Source: Paenibacillus pabuli NBRC 13638 (GTDB lineage Bacteria > Bacillota > Bacilli > Paenibacillales > Paenibacillaceae). Taken from it: 64,000 bases of DNA. Numbering within the stretch: position 1 is the first letter of the stretch; each line of letters opens with the position of its first letter. The stretch spans positions 744,001 to 808,000 of the forward strand of contig NZ_BCNM01000001.1 of the NCBI RefSeq assembly GCF_001514495.1, written 5' to 3'. The notes below the pieces were generated by a model. That model was not told the DNA's origin. It was given only the letters and a program-made list of their open reading frames with translations, and did not search any database. The position numbers and the translations under genes are program-made. Of the stretch, positions 26,210 to 35,573 are shown one piece after another.

Positions 26210-27157
26210 TTGAACAAATCAGATCGTATGCTGGCCATCGTACTTGAACTGCAGCGGGGGAAGGTTCAACGTGCGGAAGATTTAGCCCTCTTGTTTGAAA
26301 CAAGCGTCCGAACGATATATAGGGACATTCAGGCGTTATGTGAGGCTGGTGTTCCTGTCGTGGGAGAACCTGGCGTAGGGTATTCACTTATGGAAGGTTA
26401 CTTTTTGCCTCCGATCAGCTTTACCGCTGAAGAAGCAGTTACACTTTTGATCGGGCTTGATTTTGTAGAACAGCGCTTCGATCACTATTACAAGAGTACA
26501 TCTCTTACGTCCCGTTCCAAAATTGAAGCAATCCTGCCTGGCCCTCTTCGGGAAGAGGTGGGACAGATACGACAGGGTATCCGTCTCCTTCGTTCAGCGG
26601 ACAGTGATGCACGTGAGCGAGAGATCGAACACATGGGTGTCATTCGAACCGCAATGCAGCGTAAGCTCAAAATCCGCTTTCATTACCATAAGCCTGGAAC
26701 GGTTAATGAAACCGTGCAAAAGACCATTCGTATGTCCTCTCCTTACGGGATGCTGTGGATGCAAGGTTCATGGATGCTGATTGCCCGATGCGATTTGCGG
26801 CAGGAGATTCGTCATTTTCGTATATCCCGCATGAGTGATCTGGAGATTAGCACAGATCCGTACGAGCTTCCTCCCGGTTTTAATATTCATAGCTACTCCC
26901 CACCTGACAACCGTGATGTTTATGTCCGTGCATGGTTTCATGGTCGAATTGCAGACAGAGTGATTGAAGCGAATAATTACTACATGGAGAAAGCAGAATT
27001 GCAAACCGATGGATTATACGCAGATTTTCGTGTGAGGCATCCAGAGGACGTGCTGCAATGGATGCTTGGCTGGGGAGCCTCGGCTCTGGTTTTGGAACCC
27101 GAATCATTAAGAAACCGGATTCGCGAGGAAGCAAGCAATCTTCTTAAACACTACTGA
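26210..27157 (+). CDS. YafY-type transcriptional regulator (HTH-11 plus WYL domain)
   Basis: 315 residues. The N-terminal winged helix-turn-helix (residues 1-60, with FETSVRTIYRDIQALCEAG) is followed by the typical GEPGVGYSLMEGYFLPPI wing and a WYL domain about 140-220 (ending RHFRISRM). WYL domains bind ligands, often nucleic acid or nucleotides, and control HTH regulators. TTG start after AAGGAGG. A terminator overlaps its stop codon, so the DinB gene is transcribed separately or by read-through. Target unknown; divergent or adjacent metabolic genes are common targets of such regulators. Confidence 0.88.
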   Translation: MNKSDRMLAIVLELQRGKVQRAEDLALLFETSVRTIYRDIQALCEAGVPVVGEPGVGYSLMEGYFLPPISFTAEEAVTLLIGLDFVEQRFDHYYKSTSLTSRSKIEAILPGPLREEVGQIRQGIRLLRSADSDAREREIEHMGVIRTAMQRKLKIRFHYHKPGTVNETVQKTIRMSSPYGMLWMQGSWMLIARCDLRQEIRHFRISRMSDLEISTDPYELPPGFNIHSYSPPDNRDVYVRAWFHGRIADRVIEANNYYMEKAELQTDGLYADFRVRHPEDVLQWMLGWGASALVLEPESLRNRIREEASNLLKHY

Positions 27158-27181
27158 CATAACGCTGTCAGTAGTGTTTTT
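27146..27181 (+). terminator. Terminator overlapping the end of the WYL gene
   Basis: A 14-bp perfect stem (AAACACTACTGACA / TGTCAGTAGTGTTT), a 6-base loop and a T-tail. The left arm includes the stop codon. Confidence 0.85.
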
Positions 27182-27223
27182 GTATGATCGGTTTATAACC
27201 GATTGAAGGAGCTGTGTATTGGT

Positions 27224-27790
27224 ATGGAAACGACAAGAACAAGGAACCATCATGAGATTAGACGTGATTTTGAACTAACGCTGGAACGTTATTTGCAGGA
27301 ACTGGAGCTGATGAACGATGCTCAGTTAAGCTACAAACCCAGTGAGATGGACTGGTCGGTGGGCCAGATGTACCAGCATTTAATTCAGTCTGCGATGAAA
27401 TTGCATTTAGCCAATGTTCGGCTTTGTATAAGCGCAGACGAGAAGACAGTCAAGAAGACAGATCAGGGCAAAACAGAAGCGGGTGAAGTTATTTTTGCAC
27501 AAGGAAGTTTTCCACCGATACGTATCCAAGTACCTGCTTCTCCTGAGTATACCCCCCTTCAACCGAATGGAAGAGAATCCATAATACAAGGATTCAGTGA
27601 GGTACGGGATGAAATGCGGAGAATGGAAGTCCTTCTTCAAGGAACAACGCTGGAATCTACGCTGCCACATCCCAGGTTCGGCGGTTTGAACGCAGAGGAA
27701 TGGTTTGTGTTGGTGGAGATGCATTATCGTCATCATTTGTTACAGCTTGAGCGTCTGAAAATGGCATGGGAAGAACGTGAGCAGAGATGA
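27224..27790 (+). CDS. DinB-like (YfiT/DfsB superfamily) four-helix protein
   Basis: 188 residues, all helical, of the DinB/YfiT metal-binding four-helix-bundle superfamily. Helix 1 has the pattern LERYLQELELMNDAQLSYKP, then MDWSVGQMYQHLIQS supplies the first His, and MHYRHHLLQLERL near the end supplies the other His ligands. Members act as thiol-dependent transferases or are of unknown function. The ATG at 27224 is 12 bases from AAGGAG, rather far; a TTG at 27203 is an alternative. It overlaps the EVE gene by 4 bases (ATGA), so the two are co-translated. Confidence 0.72.
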   Translation: METTRTRNHHEIRRDFELTLERYLQELELMNDAQLSYKPSEMDWSVGQMYQHLIQSAMKLHLANVRLCISADEKTVKKTDQGKTEAGEVIFAQGSFPPIRIQVPASPEYTPLQPNGRESIIQGFSEVRDEMRRMEVLLQGTTLESTLPHPRFGGLNAEEWFVLVEMHYRHHLLQLERLKMAWEEREQR

Positions 27791-28332
27791 ATGAACAGGC
27801 AGAACATGATTTGATGGCAAATCGTAAAGACATTCAGCAGATTCATACGAGAGAGCTCCTGGCCCATCAGTTAGATATCGAAGCAGAATCGGAAGAGGGA
27901 AACCGCTACTGGATCGGCGTCGTGTCAGCCTCACATGTAGATAAAGGGGTAGAAGGGGGCTTCGCCCAGCTCTGTCACGGCAAGGCAGCTTCTCTGCGCA
28001 AAATGAATGCAGGAGACTGGCTGATCTATTATTCGCCGCGAACAAGCTTGCAAGGGGGCAAGGTACTTCAAGCATTTACTGCGATAGGACGTGTAGTAGA
28101 CCATCAGGTGTATACGTTCCACATGTCAGATTCCTTTATACCGTATCGGAGGAATATCCAATATTTTTCTTGTCAAACGGTGAGGATCGCCGATTTGCTG
28201 GATCAACTGACCCTTACTCGGGGACAGCCACGTTGGGGATATCGCTTTCGATACGGACATTTGCAAATTCAGAAAGAAGATTTCTTGAAAATTGCATTTG
28301 CCATGTTGGGGGCCGAGATTGAAAGTCGCTAA
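27787..28332 (+). CDS. EVE-domain protein
   Basis: 181 residues. From about residue 40 the sequence follows the EVE fold (RYWIGVVSASHVDKGVEGGF, HGKAASLRKMNAGDWLIYYSP, QAFTAIGRV). EVE domains are relatives of PUA and YTH domains and bind modified bases in DNA or RNA. The protein has the conserved cluster of aromatic residues lining the pocket. There is an N-terminal 35-residue charged extension that may be unstructured. Start coupled to the DinB-like gene stop. The biological role is unknown; reader of a modified nucleotide is the family-based suggestion. Confidence 0.82.
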   Translation: MNEQAEHDLMANRKDIQQIHTRELLAHQLDIEAESEEGNRYWIGVVSASHVDKGVEGGFAQLCHGKAASLRKMNAGDWLIYYSPRTSLQGGKVLQAFTAIGRVVDHQVYTFHMSDSFIPYRRNIQYFSCQTVRIADLLDQLTLTRGQPRWGYRFRYGHLQIQKEDFLKIAFAMLGAEIESR

Positions 28333-29001
28333 ATTGCAAAGTTTGGACAACAAGCAAGACATACTTATGTGGTGAATACAGATAGGAAAATCGACCTTTT
28401 AAAAAAAATATAAAAGAATTGAAATTTAAGTAACGTAAAATTTATTATGTAAACTTATTATTTTCGATGACCTCCATAAGCTGCATCTATATTGATAACG
28501 ATGTTAAGGGGTGGACAGTTCCGGATTTAGGTGGATTTTCAGCTTGGATTTTCGAAAGTAATATCCTCTTATAATGTCTTCAATATTGTTCATTTGGCGG
28601 TGAAGTGCAGCTCAACGGACCTGGTTGTAAATCGTTTTCGATAAATGTGAGAATGAACCGAATATTTCTTTACTGAAGCAGGTTTAGTATTGTATTAATA
28701 TTGTTATAAGAAATAAAGTATAGTAGCATGCCCCTTTTACGCTATCAACGCAAAATAATGGAAGCTTGAAAAATATAAGATGATAAAACTGTTCAAATCA
28801 GAAATAATTCGTTGAAATAGATCAATAAATGAATGCCTTAAAGCTGTGTAAACTTATTCATTTGGAGATATCAATAGGAATGGATAAGATTTCCAATATA
28901 GAACCAATGCATCTGTTTTAGATCAATTTGATATGGATTTGCGATGGATTTAGTACCGCTTTCAATGTATGCTTTTGGAAACTGGAAAGGAAGTGGGAAA
29001 A
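28333..29001. other. 669-base gene-free stretch before glpX
   Basis: No credible gene. The first part (28347-28520) is the decayed repeat of the lipoprotein gene tail. The remainder is AT-rich with stops in all frames. I see no clear terminator or riboswitch fold. The long leader might contain the glpX promoter, but no good -35/-10 pair stands out. Confidence 0.7.
28347..28520 (+). repeat. Direct repeat, copy 2: decayed lipoprotein 3' end
   Basis: Same orientation as 25619-25805. The coding part carries small indels and frame breaks (for example GATAGGAAAATCGACC against GATGGAGAAAAAATTGACC), so this is a truncated pseudo-copy without its 5' half. The following non-coding block, TTATTATGTAAACTTATTAT, is conserved in both. 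Confidence 0.8.
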
Positions 29002-30078
29002 ATGGAACGCGAACTGGCGTTGGAAATTGTCCGAGTAACAGAATTGGCTGCGTTAGCTTCAGCACCCTGGATGGGGCGGGGTGACAAGAATAGTGCAGAT
29101 GAGGCGGCTACTTTGGCTATGCGCGCCATGTTCGATTCCGTGTCCATTCGCGGCACGGTGGTAATCGGTGAAGGAGAAATGGATGAAGCACCCATGTTGT
29201 ATATCGGGGAGCAAGTTGGGAACGCTGAGGGGCCCGAAGTTGACGTGGCTGTAGATCCATTGGAAGGTACAGAGATCGTAGCCAAGGGCCTGAACAACGC
29301 TTTATCGGTTATTGCAGTGGCGGGAAAAGGCAACCTGCTCCACGCACCGGATATGTACATGGAGAAGCTGGCTGTAGGGCCGGCTTTGGTGGGCAAGGTC
29401 AGTATCGAAGACCCGGTTGAGGTGACATTGGAGAAAGCCGCTGAAGCATTGAACAAAAATATCTCGGATCTAACGGTCATGATCCTGGACCGCGTCCGGC
29501 ATGAGAGCACGATCAAAACACTGCGCAAAGTTGGGGTGCGGATCAAGTTCCTCAGTGATGGTGATGTTGCGGGCGCAATGGCACCTGCCTTCCCGGAGGC
29601 GGGGATTGACCTGTATGTCGGATCGGGAGGAGCACCGGAGGGTGTGCTTGCTGCAGCTGCACTGTCCTGTCTGGGCGGCGAGATTCAAGGCCGTCTGATG
29701 CCCGCGAACGCAGACGAATTCCAGCGCTGTTTGCAGATGGGAATCGATAATCCCTACAAAGTATTAACGATGCAGGATATGATCGGCACGGAAGATGTTA
29801 TTTTTGCAGCAACAGGTGTTACCCCAGGGGAAATCCTTGGCGGTGTGCGTTACCTCGCAGATGACCGTGCAGAGACCGATTCCATTGTCATGCGTGCCAA
29901 AACCAAAACCATTCGTTTCATCCGTTCTCAGCATTTCCTTCCCAATAAGGAAGTGCTGCATAAAGTGCGGCAGCTTCAATCGACACCCGAGCCTTCGGAT
30001 CGCATTACAGGCCAAGTTCCCATTTTGGAACAGGCTGAGTTCATTCAATCATCTGTCAGTAACAAGGTGACGACTTAA
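29002..30078 (+). CDS. glpX: Fructose-1,6-bisphosphatase, class II
   Basis: Hydrolyses fructose 1,6-bisphosphate to fructose 6-phosphate in gluconeogenesis. 358 residues with GlpX hallmarks: WMGRGDKNSADEAAT near 23-37, VIGEGEMDEAPMLYIGE near 54-70 with metal-binding acids, and DPLEGT near 86-91. Lithium-sensitive, Mn-dependent class II enzyme by family. The ATG 29002 follows AAAGGAAGTGGG; an 11-codon longer form lacks an RBS. Monocistronic, with a terminator at 30183. Confidence 0.94.
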   Translation: MERELALEIVRVTELAALASAPWMGRGDKNSADEAATLAMRAMFDSVSIRGTVVIGEGEMDEAPMLYIGEQVGNAEGPEVDVAVDPLEGTEIVAKGLNNALSVIAVAGKGNLLHAPDMYMEKLAVGPALVGKVSIEDPVEVTLEKAAEALNKNISDLTVMILDRVRHESTIKTLRKVGVRIKFLSDGDVAGAMAPAFPEAGIDLYVGSGGAPEGVLAAAALSCLGGEIQGRLMPANADEFQRCLQMGIDNPYKVLTMQDMIGTEDVIFAATGVTPGEILGGVRYLADDRAETDSIVMRAKTKTIRFIRSQHFLPNKEVLHKVRQLQSTPEPSDRITGQVPILEQAEFIQSSVSNKVTT

Positions 30079-30182
30079 ATTAAGGTCAGCCTGTTGTTGG
30101 TTTGGCGGGTCCGTTCTAACCTCTGGGTAGCCAACTGAATTAACAGGTATCATTGGACAAGTTACAAGCAAATGGCGTACGT

Positions 30183-30225
30183 AAAAGATGAGGGCTTTGT
30201 TTACACAAATCCTCATCTTTTTTTG
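30183..30225 (+). terminator. Intrinsic terminator after glpX
   Basis: A 10-bp perfect stem AAAGATGAGG / CCTCATCTTT, a 17-base loop and a TTTT tail. Confidence 0.8.
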
Positions 30226-30236
30226 TGTTAAAAGCA

Positions 30237-30265
30237 TTGACAACGGTTACAACACATGAGAAAAT
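30237..30265 (+). promoter_or_regulatory. Promoter of the LacI/Gfo-Idh/ThuA operon
   Basis: Consensus TTGACA (30237-30242), a 17-base spacer and GAAAAT (30260-30265). A palindromic operator starts at the end of the -10 box. Confidence 0.6.
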
Positions 30266-30279
30266 GTACGCGCGTACAT
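30264..30279. promoter_or_regulatory. Candidate LacI-family operator
   Basis: ATGTACGCGCGTACAT is a perfect 16-bp palindrome with a central CG, the usual form of LacI-family operators. It overlaps the -10/+1 region of the promoter at 30237, where binding would repress. The LacI-type gene starts 70 bases downstream, so autoregulation is likely. Confidence 0.6.
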
Positions 30280-30347
30280 AAATATTATTTTTTAAACAAT
30301 TGCATCTGTTGTGCATGTGTTCAGGGAATGTGAAGGAGGTGAATTCC

Positions 30348-31394
30348 ATGGCATCCCGTAAAGAAGTGGCTGACCTTGCTGGTGTATCCGAAGCTACAGT
30401 GTCACGAGTACTTAATGGCGTTGGTCCTATTAAAGAAGAAACACGTCGTAAAGTGCTCGAAGCTTCCGAGCAACTGGGGTACGTGCCCAGTGCACTGGCC
30501 CGCAGCTTTGCGAGAAGTAAAAGTGGTAACCTCGGCGTCGTATTACCCTACGTTCCGAAAGCGCACTTGTTCTCGGCGTATTTCTTCTCGGAAATGCTGA
30601 GCGGCATTGGGAGCAAAGCCAGGGACAGCGGCATGGACCTGCTGGTCATGTTCAGTACACCGGGTGAAGTGATGAATTATACGGATCTGTTCCGCCGTCA
30701 AAAAGTGGATGCTTGCATCATTCTCGGCGCGCGAAATGATCATGGGGAAATTGCAGCCATGCAGCAGCTTCAGCAGGAAGGACATCCATTCTGCATCATG
30801 AACCAGCATTTTGCAGGAGAATCATTCATGGAAGTGGATGCCGATCATGTGGAAGGCAGCAGGCTGGCAATACGCCACCTTACCGATCAGGGATACCGAA
30901 ATATTGCTTTTCTCAATGGACCGGACAGTTATTCCAATAGTCAGGAGCGGCTTCAGGGGGTTCAGATCGGATTGAATGAAGCGGGAATGCAGCTGGATTC
31001 CAGCCTGATGCTGGAGGGGAATTACAGCAGACGAAGCGGAGTGGAGGCGGCAGCTACCATCGCGTCTCGGATTGACGAGATAGATGCTGTATTTGCAGCA
31101 AATGATCGGATGGCGATCGGTGTCATGCATGGCTTGCGTGAGCGTGGTATCAAGGTTCAGAACTTCCCCGCGTTTGTGGGTTACGATGACTCCGATGCGG
31201 CTGAGATGGCGGTTCCACCGCTGAGTAGTGTCAGGGTTCCTTTTTATGAAATGGGAGAACTGGCAGCATCCAAGCTTATCCATGAATCATTGGGAGCATC
31301 CGCTTCCATTGTGAAAGCTGAAGTCGCCTTGGAAACGGCAAGGCAGTTGCTGCCTACAGAGCTGATTATCCGTGCCTCTTCAATCCGTAATTAA
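30348..31394 (+). CDS. LacI-family transcriptional regulator
   Basis: 348 residues. The LacI helix-turn-helix is at the very N-terminus (MASRKEVADLAGVSEATVSR, then LNGVGPIKEETRRKVLEA with the hinge). It is followed by a periplasmic-binding-protein-like sugar sensor domain (NLGVVLPYVPKAHLFSAYFF, DAVFAANDRMAIGVMHGL, FVGYDDSDAAEMAVPPLSSV). ATG 30348 follows AAGGAGGTGAATTCC; an in-frame upstream start has no RBS. It heads an operon with two Gfo/Idh proteins and a ThuA-like protein (37-base gap to the next gene), so it most likely responds to a sugar processed by them. Confidence 0.92.
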   Translation: MASRKEVADLAGVSEATVSRVLNGVGPIKEETRRKVLEASEQLGYVPSALARSFARSKSGNLGVVLPYVPKAHLFSAYFFSEMLSGIGSKARDSGMDLLVMFSTPGEVMNYTDLFRRQKVDACIILGARNDHGEIAAMQQLQQEGHPFCIMNQHFAGESFMEVDADHVEGSRLAIRHLTDQGYRNIAFLNGPDSYSNSQERLQGVQIGLNEAGMQLDSSLMLEGNYSRRSGVEAAATIASRIDEIDAVFAANDRMAIGVMHGLRERGIKVQNFPAFVGYDDSDAAEMAVPPLSSVRVPFYEMGELAASKLIHESLGASASIVKAEVALETARQLLPTELIIRASSIRN

Positions 31395-31431
31395 TACATT
31401 AGCTAGTTATATTCCAAAGGAGGAAATGACC

Positions 31432-32604
31432 ATGTCAAATCGTCTTCGTGTCGGAATGGTTGGATACAAATTTATGGGAAAAGCTCACAGCAACGCTTAT
31501 CGAAGTCTGCCTATGTTTTTCCCGTCAGCTCCGTTACAGCCTAAGATGTCGGTAATCTGTGGACGTAACGAGAAGGGAGTCCAGGAAGCCGCCAGCCAGT
31601 TCGGCTGGTCTGAGAGTGTAACAGACTGGCGTGAACTGGTAGGGCGTGATGATATCGATCTGATCGATATTAACGCGCCAAGTGATGCCCATAAGGAAAT
31701 CGCACTGGAAGCTGCGCGTCAGGGTAAACATCTGTTCTGCGAAAAGCCCCTGGCTCTATCGCTTGCTGATTCGCGTGAAATGCTACAGGCTGCGGAAGAA
31801 GCAGGCGTCGCGCACATGGTCGGATTCAACTATCGTTTCTCTCCGGCTGTACAGCTGGCCAAAGAATTGGTACAAAGCGGCCGTCTGGGCAAAATCTATC
31901 ATTTCCGCGCATTCTTCCTTCAGGACTGGATTATGGACCCTTCATTCCCGCTGGTATGGCGTCTGCAAAAGGAAGTGGCGGGTTCCGGCTCGCATGGTGA
32001 CCTTGGCGCACACCTGATTGATCTGGCACGTTTCCTGGTGGGTGAATTCAAGGAAGTGATCGGGATGAGCGAAACGTTCATCAAAGAGCGGCCGCTTGCC
32101 TCGGAAATGACTGGACTTAGCGCCAAAGGCAGTTCGAATGCTGATGCGCCGAAGGGCGAAGTAACAGTAGATGATGCTACGTTGTTCCTCGCACGGTTTG
32201 CAGATGGTGCATTGGGAAGCTTCGAGGCTACACGCTTTGCAGCAGGTCACCGCAGTACGAATTCGTTTGAGATCAATGGCAGTCTGGGCAGCGTCCGTTT
32301 TGATTTTGAACGAATGAACGAACTGGAAGTGTATTTTACAAAGGACGAGGAAGACGTACAGGGTTTCCGCCGTGTTCTGGCGACGGATCCGGCCCACAAA
32401 TATGCTGAGGCATGGTGGCCTGCGGGGCACACGATCGGATTCGAGCATACGTTCACACATGAAATGCTGGAGCTGGTTACCGCCATCTCTGAAGGTCGTC
32501 AGCCACAGCCGAATTTCCATGATGGCGTTGCCTGTCAAGCAATATTGGAGGCAGTGGAACGTTCCGTTACAGAGCGTCGCTGGGTGTCGCTGGAAGAGAT
32601 GTGA
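31432..32604 (+). CDS. Gfo/Idh/MocA-family oxidoreductase (first in LacI operon)
   Basis: 390-residue NAD(P)-dependent sugar dehydrogenase-like protein. The N-terminal Rossmann motif is GMVGYKFMGKAHSNAY (a variant of GxGxxG). The family EKP motif (CEKPLAL, near 102) places the Lys used in catalysis, and GSGSHGDLGAHLIDLARFLVG near 183 holds the conserved Asp/His pair. Cytoplasmic. Of two ATGs, 31432 has the correct distance from GGAGG. Substrate is not evident; co-occurrence with ThuA and a second Gfo/Idh protein suggests oxidation of a disaccharide or polyol. Confidence 0.88.
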   Translation: MSNRLRVGMVGYKFMGKAHSNAYRSLPMFFPSAPLQPKMSVICGRNEKGVQEAASQFGWSESVTDWRELVGRDDIDLIDINAPSDAHKEIALEAARQGKHLFCEKPLALSLADSREMLQAAEEAGVAHMVGFNYRFSPAVQLAKELVQSGRLGKIYHFRAFFLQDWIMDPSFPLVWRLQKEVAGSGSHGDLGAHLIDLARFLVGEFKEVIGMSETFIKERPLASEMTGLSAKGSSNADAPKGEVTVDDATLFLARFADGALGSFEATRFAAGHRSTNSFEINGSLGSVRFDFERMNELEVYFTKDEEDVQGFRRVLATDPAHKYAEAWWPAGHTIGFEHTFTHEMLELVTAISEGRQPQPNFHDGVACQAILEAVERSVTERRWVSLEEM

Positions 32605-32761
32605 GTGTTCAATCACTTGAATTGTGACGTGGACATTATGTGGCCACTCCATTTGAAATATATAAAGCTGGATACAAGCTGGGATGTAAACCTTGGAGAG
32701 ATCTTGAATGTTGTGTAAGGTCCGACAGATTGACAATAACTTAACTTTCGGAAAGCGAGTG

Positions 32762-33496
32762 ATGGGAATGAGCAAGGCACTAATTGTATGGGGCGGCTGG
32801 GATGGACATGAACCGGAGCAGGTAGCAGCGATTTTTGAACGCATTTTGAAGGAAGAACAATTTGAGGTTGAAGTATCAGATACACTGAATGCTTACGCCG
32901 ATGCAGAGAAACTGTTGGGTCTGGACCTGATCGTTCCGCTGTGGACGATGGGGCAGATTGAACAAGAGCTGGTCAATAACGTATCTGCGGCTGTTCAGAG
33001 CGGCGTGGGTCTTGCGGGTCTTCACGGCGGGATGTGTGATGCGTTTCGCAACAATGTTGACTGGCAGTTCATGACGGGCGGACAGTGGGTTGCTCATCCG
33101 GGGAACGACGGCGTGGAATACACGGTGAACATGAAGCGCGGTTCCAGTCCGCTCTTGGACCATATTGAAGACTTCCAGGTGAAAAGTGAACAGTACTATC
33201 TGCACGTGGACCCTGCTGTGGAAGTGCTGGCAACGACACGTTTTCCAATCGTTAACGGTCCTCATGCAGCGAATGGCCCAGTGGATATGCCAGTCGTTTG
33301 GACCAAACGCTGGGGAGCAGGCCGTGTATTCTACAACTCGCTTGGACACCATGCAGATATTGTGGAAATGAAGCAAGTGACCGAGATGATGCGTAGTGGA
33401 TTTAAATGGACTGCCGCAGGCAAAGCGCTTGCGCAGAGCCGTACGGACGCAGTGACAGAGGTTTACACAGGAATGGCAGATAATCAGAATCATTAA
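32762..33496 (+). CDS. ThuA-like domain protein
   Basis: 244 residues of the ThuA fold, a glutamine amidotransferase-like alpha/beta fold without the catalytic Cys of true amidotransferases. It has ALIVWGGWDGHEP at the start, GLAGLHGGMCDAF near 85, QWVAHPGN near 107, YYLHVDPAVEVLATTRFP near 147, and GAGRVFYNSLGHHAD near 187. ThuA of Sinorhizobium acts in trehalose and sucrose utilisation with the Gfo/Idh-type ThuB. Here it sits between two Gfo/Idh genes, so the same kind of pathway is inferred. ATG 32762 has GGAAAG upstream; 32768 is an alternative. Confidence 0.85.
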   Translation: MGMSKALIVWGGWDGHEPEQVAAIFERILKEEQFEVEVSDTLNAYADAEKLLGLDLIVPLWTMGQIEQELVNNVSAAVQSGVGLAGLHGGMCDAFRNNVDWQFMTGGQWVAHPGNDGVEYTVNMKRGSSPLLDHIEDFQVKSEQYYLHVDPAVEVLATTRFPIVNGPHAANGPVDMPVVWTKRWGAGRVFYNSLGHHADIVEMKQVTEMMRSGFKWTAAGKALAQSRTDAVTEVYTGMADNQNH

Positions 33497-33562
33497 TTCA
33501 TTTTAATGTAAAGGTTGTTCTGAAAGCGCTATATCAAGTTGGAATACGAAGGGAGCCCAGGC

Positions 33563-34669
<1,107 letters not shown>

Positions 34670-34695
34670 TTAATAAATCTCTACTGTATATAGAT

Positions 34696-34740
34696 ATAGC
34701 CCTGACTCCCGATATAAGGGGAGCAGGGCTATTTCATTTT
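34696..34740. terminator. Terminator between convergent genes
   Basis: ATAGCCCTG / CAGGGCTAT with inner CTCCC / GGGGAG and the tail TTCATTTTT. It lies between the + strand Gfo/Idh gene and the - strand radical SAM gene. Confidence 0.75.
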
Positions 34741-34754
34741 TGGCACAAACATGA

Positions 34755-35573
34755 TTAGGGTTCGAATCCGGCTTGGCTGATCCAGATTTCATTTTCCGCA
34801 AAATGTGCTTTCATTCGCTCGGCTACCCTTTTGTACGCCTCTGGGCTGTACCAGTCTTCCTTGCCTATTTGCTGGTAGAGCGATGCCATGCCAAGTCTCC
34901 GGGTGCGCTTGCCCTCACTGCCATCTCCCATGAAATAATCGTCAATGCATACCCGCTGGACGAGCGGTCTCAGGACGGCTGCAAAATTTTCGCTGCTGGG
35001 CAATACTGGCGCAATAGCAGCCTGTGTGGGGATACCCGCATCCCGCAGTTGTTTCAATGCTCGCAATCTGCCAGCAATTGGTGGAGCTGCAGGACTGAAT
35101 TGCTTGCGGATCTCATCCAGATCCGTTTCCACAGTCATGCTGACACGCACACGGTTACCCAACTTTTGCAGCAGATCGATATCTCGGGTCACCAATGGAC
35201 TGCGGGTTTGAACCAATACGAAATCGGGTGGATGCTGGGCCATGACTTCAAGCAAAGATCGCGTAATCTGCTCCTTATATTCGACGGGCTGATACGGGTC
35301 TGTGCTGGATGACATAAAGATGGTGACTTTCCCTTTCGTTTTTGCGCGTTTCAGCTCCTTCGCGAGCACCTGGGATGCTTCCTGCTTCACATCAACCCAG
35401 CTGCCCCAGGGCTCTTGGCGAAATAAAGATACTGGCATCTGTCTTACATAACAGTAGGAGCAGCCAAATGCGCAGCCAGTATAGGGATTGAGGGTATGTG
35501 TATAGCCATCAAGGAATCCGGTTCCTTTGTTCAGCAGCGTTTTCGGTACTTTGTGTACCAGGCTGGTCTTCAT
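34755..35573 (-). CDS. SPL-family radical SAM protein (Rv2578c-like)
   Basis: 272 residues. The cluster motif GCAFGCSYCYV has C34, C38 and C41 (CxxxCxxC) for the [4Fe-4S]-SAM cluster. LNPYTGC before it and IFMSSSTDPYQPVE near 95 are typical of the group related to spore photoproduct lyase. SPL itself repairs the thymine spore photoproduct, but this subgroup is shorter and uncharacterised. It is downstream of and overlaps adaA by 4 bases, so the two are translated together. This couples it to alkylation damage rather than to sporulation. Function is inferred. Confidence 0.8.
   Translation of the reverse strand: MKTSLVHKVPKTLLNKGTGFLDGYTHTLNPYTGCAFGCSYCYVRQMPVSLFRQEPWGSWVDVKQEASQVLAKELKRAKTKGKVTIFMSSSTDPYQPVEYKEQITRSLLEVMAQHPPDFVLVQTRSPLVTRDIDLLQKLGNRVRVSMTVETDLDEIRKQFSPAAPPIAGRLRALKQLRDAGIPTQAAIAPVLPSSENFAAVLRPLVQRVCIDDYFMGDGSEGKRTRRLGMASLYQQIGKEDWYSPEAYKRVAERMKAHFAENEIWISQAGFEP

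Noticed and set aside
27787-28332. EVE-domain gene as part of a type IV restriction system
   Set aside because: No nuclease or McrBC-type GTPase gene lies nearby, so only the domain itself is reported.
28333-29001. Small open frames in the stretch before glpX
   Set aside because: Short, without RBS, and in AT-rich decayed sequence.
33521-33534. cre-like TGAAAGCGCTATAT between the ThuA and second Gfo/Idh genes
   Set aside because: The left half is ideal, but the final CA of the consensus is missing and it lies inside an operon; too weak to call.
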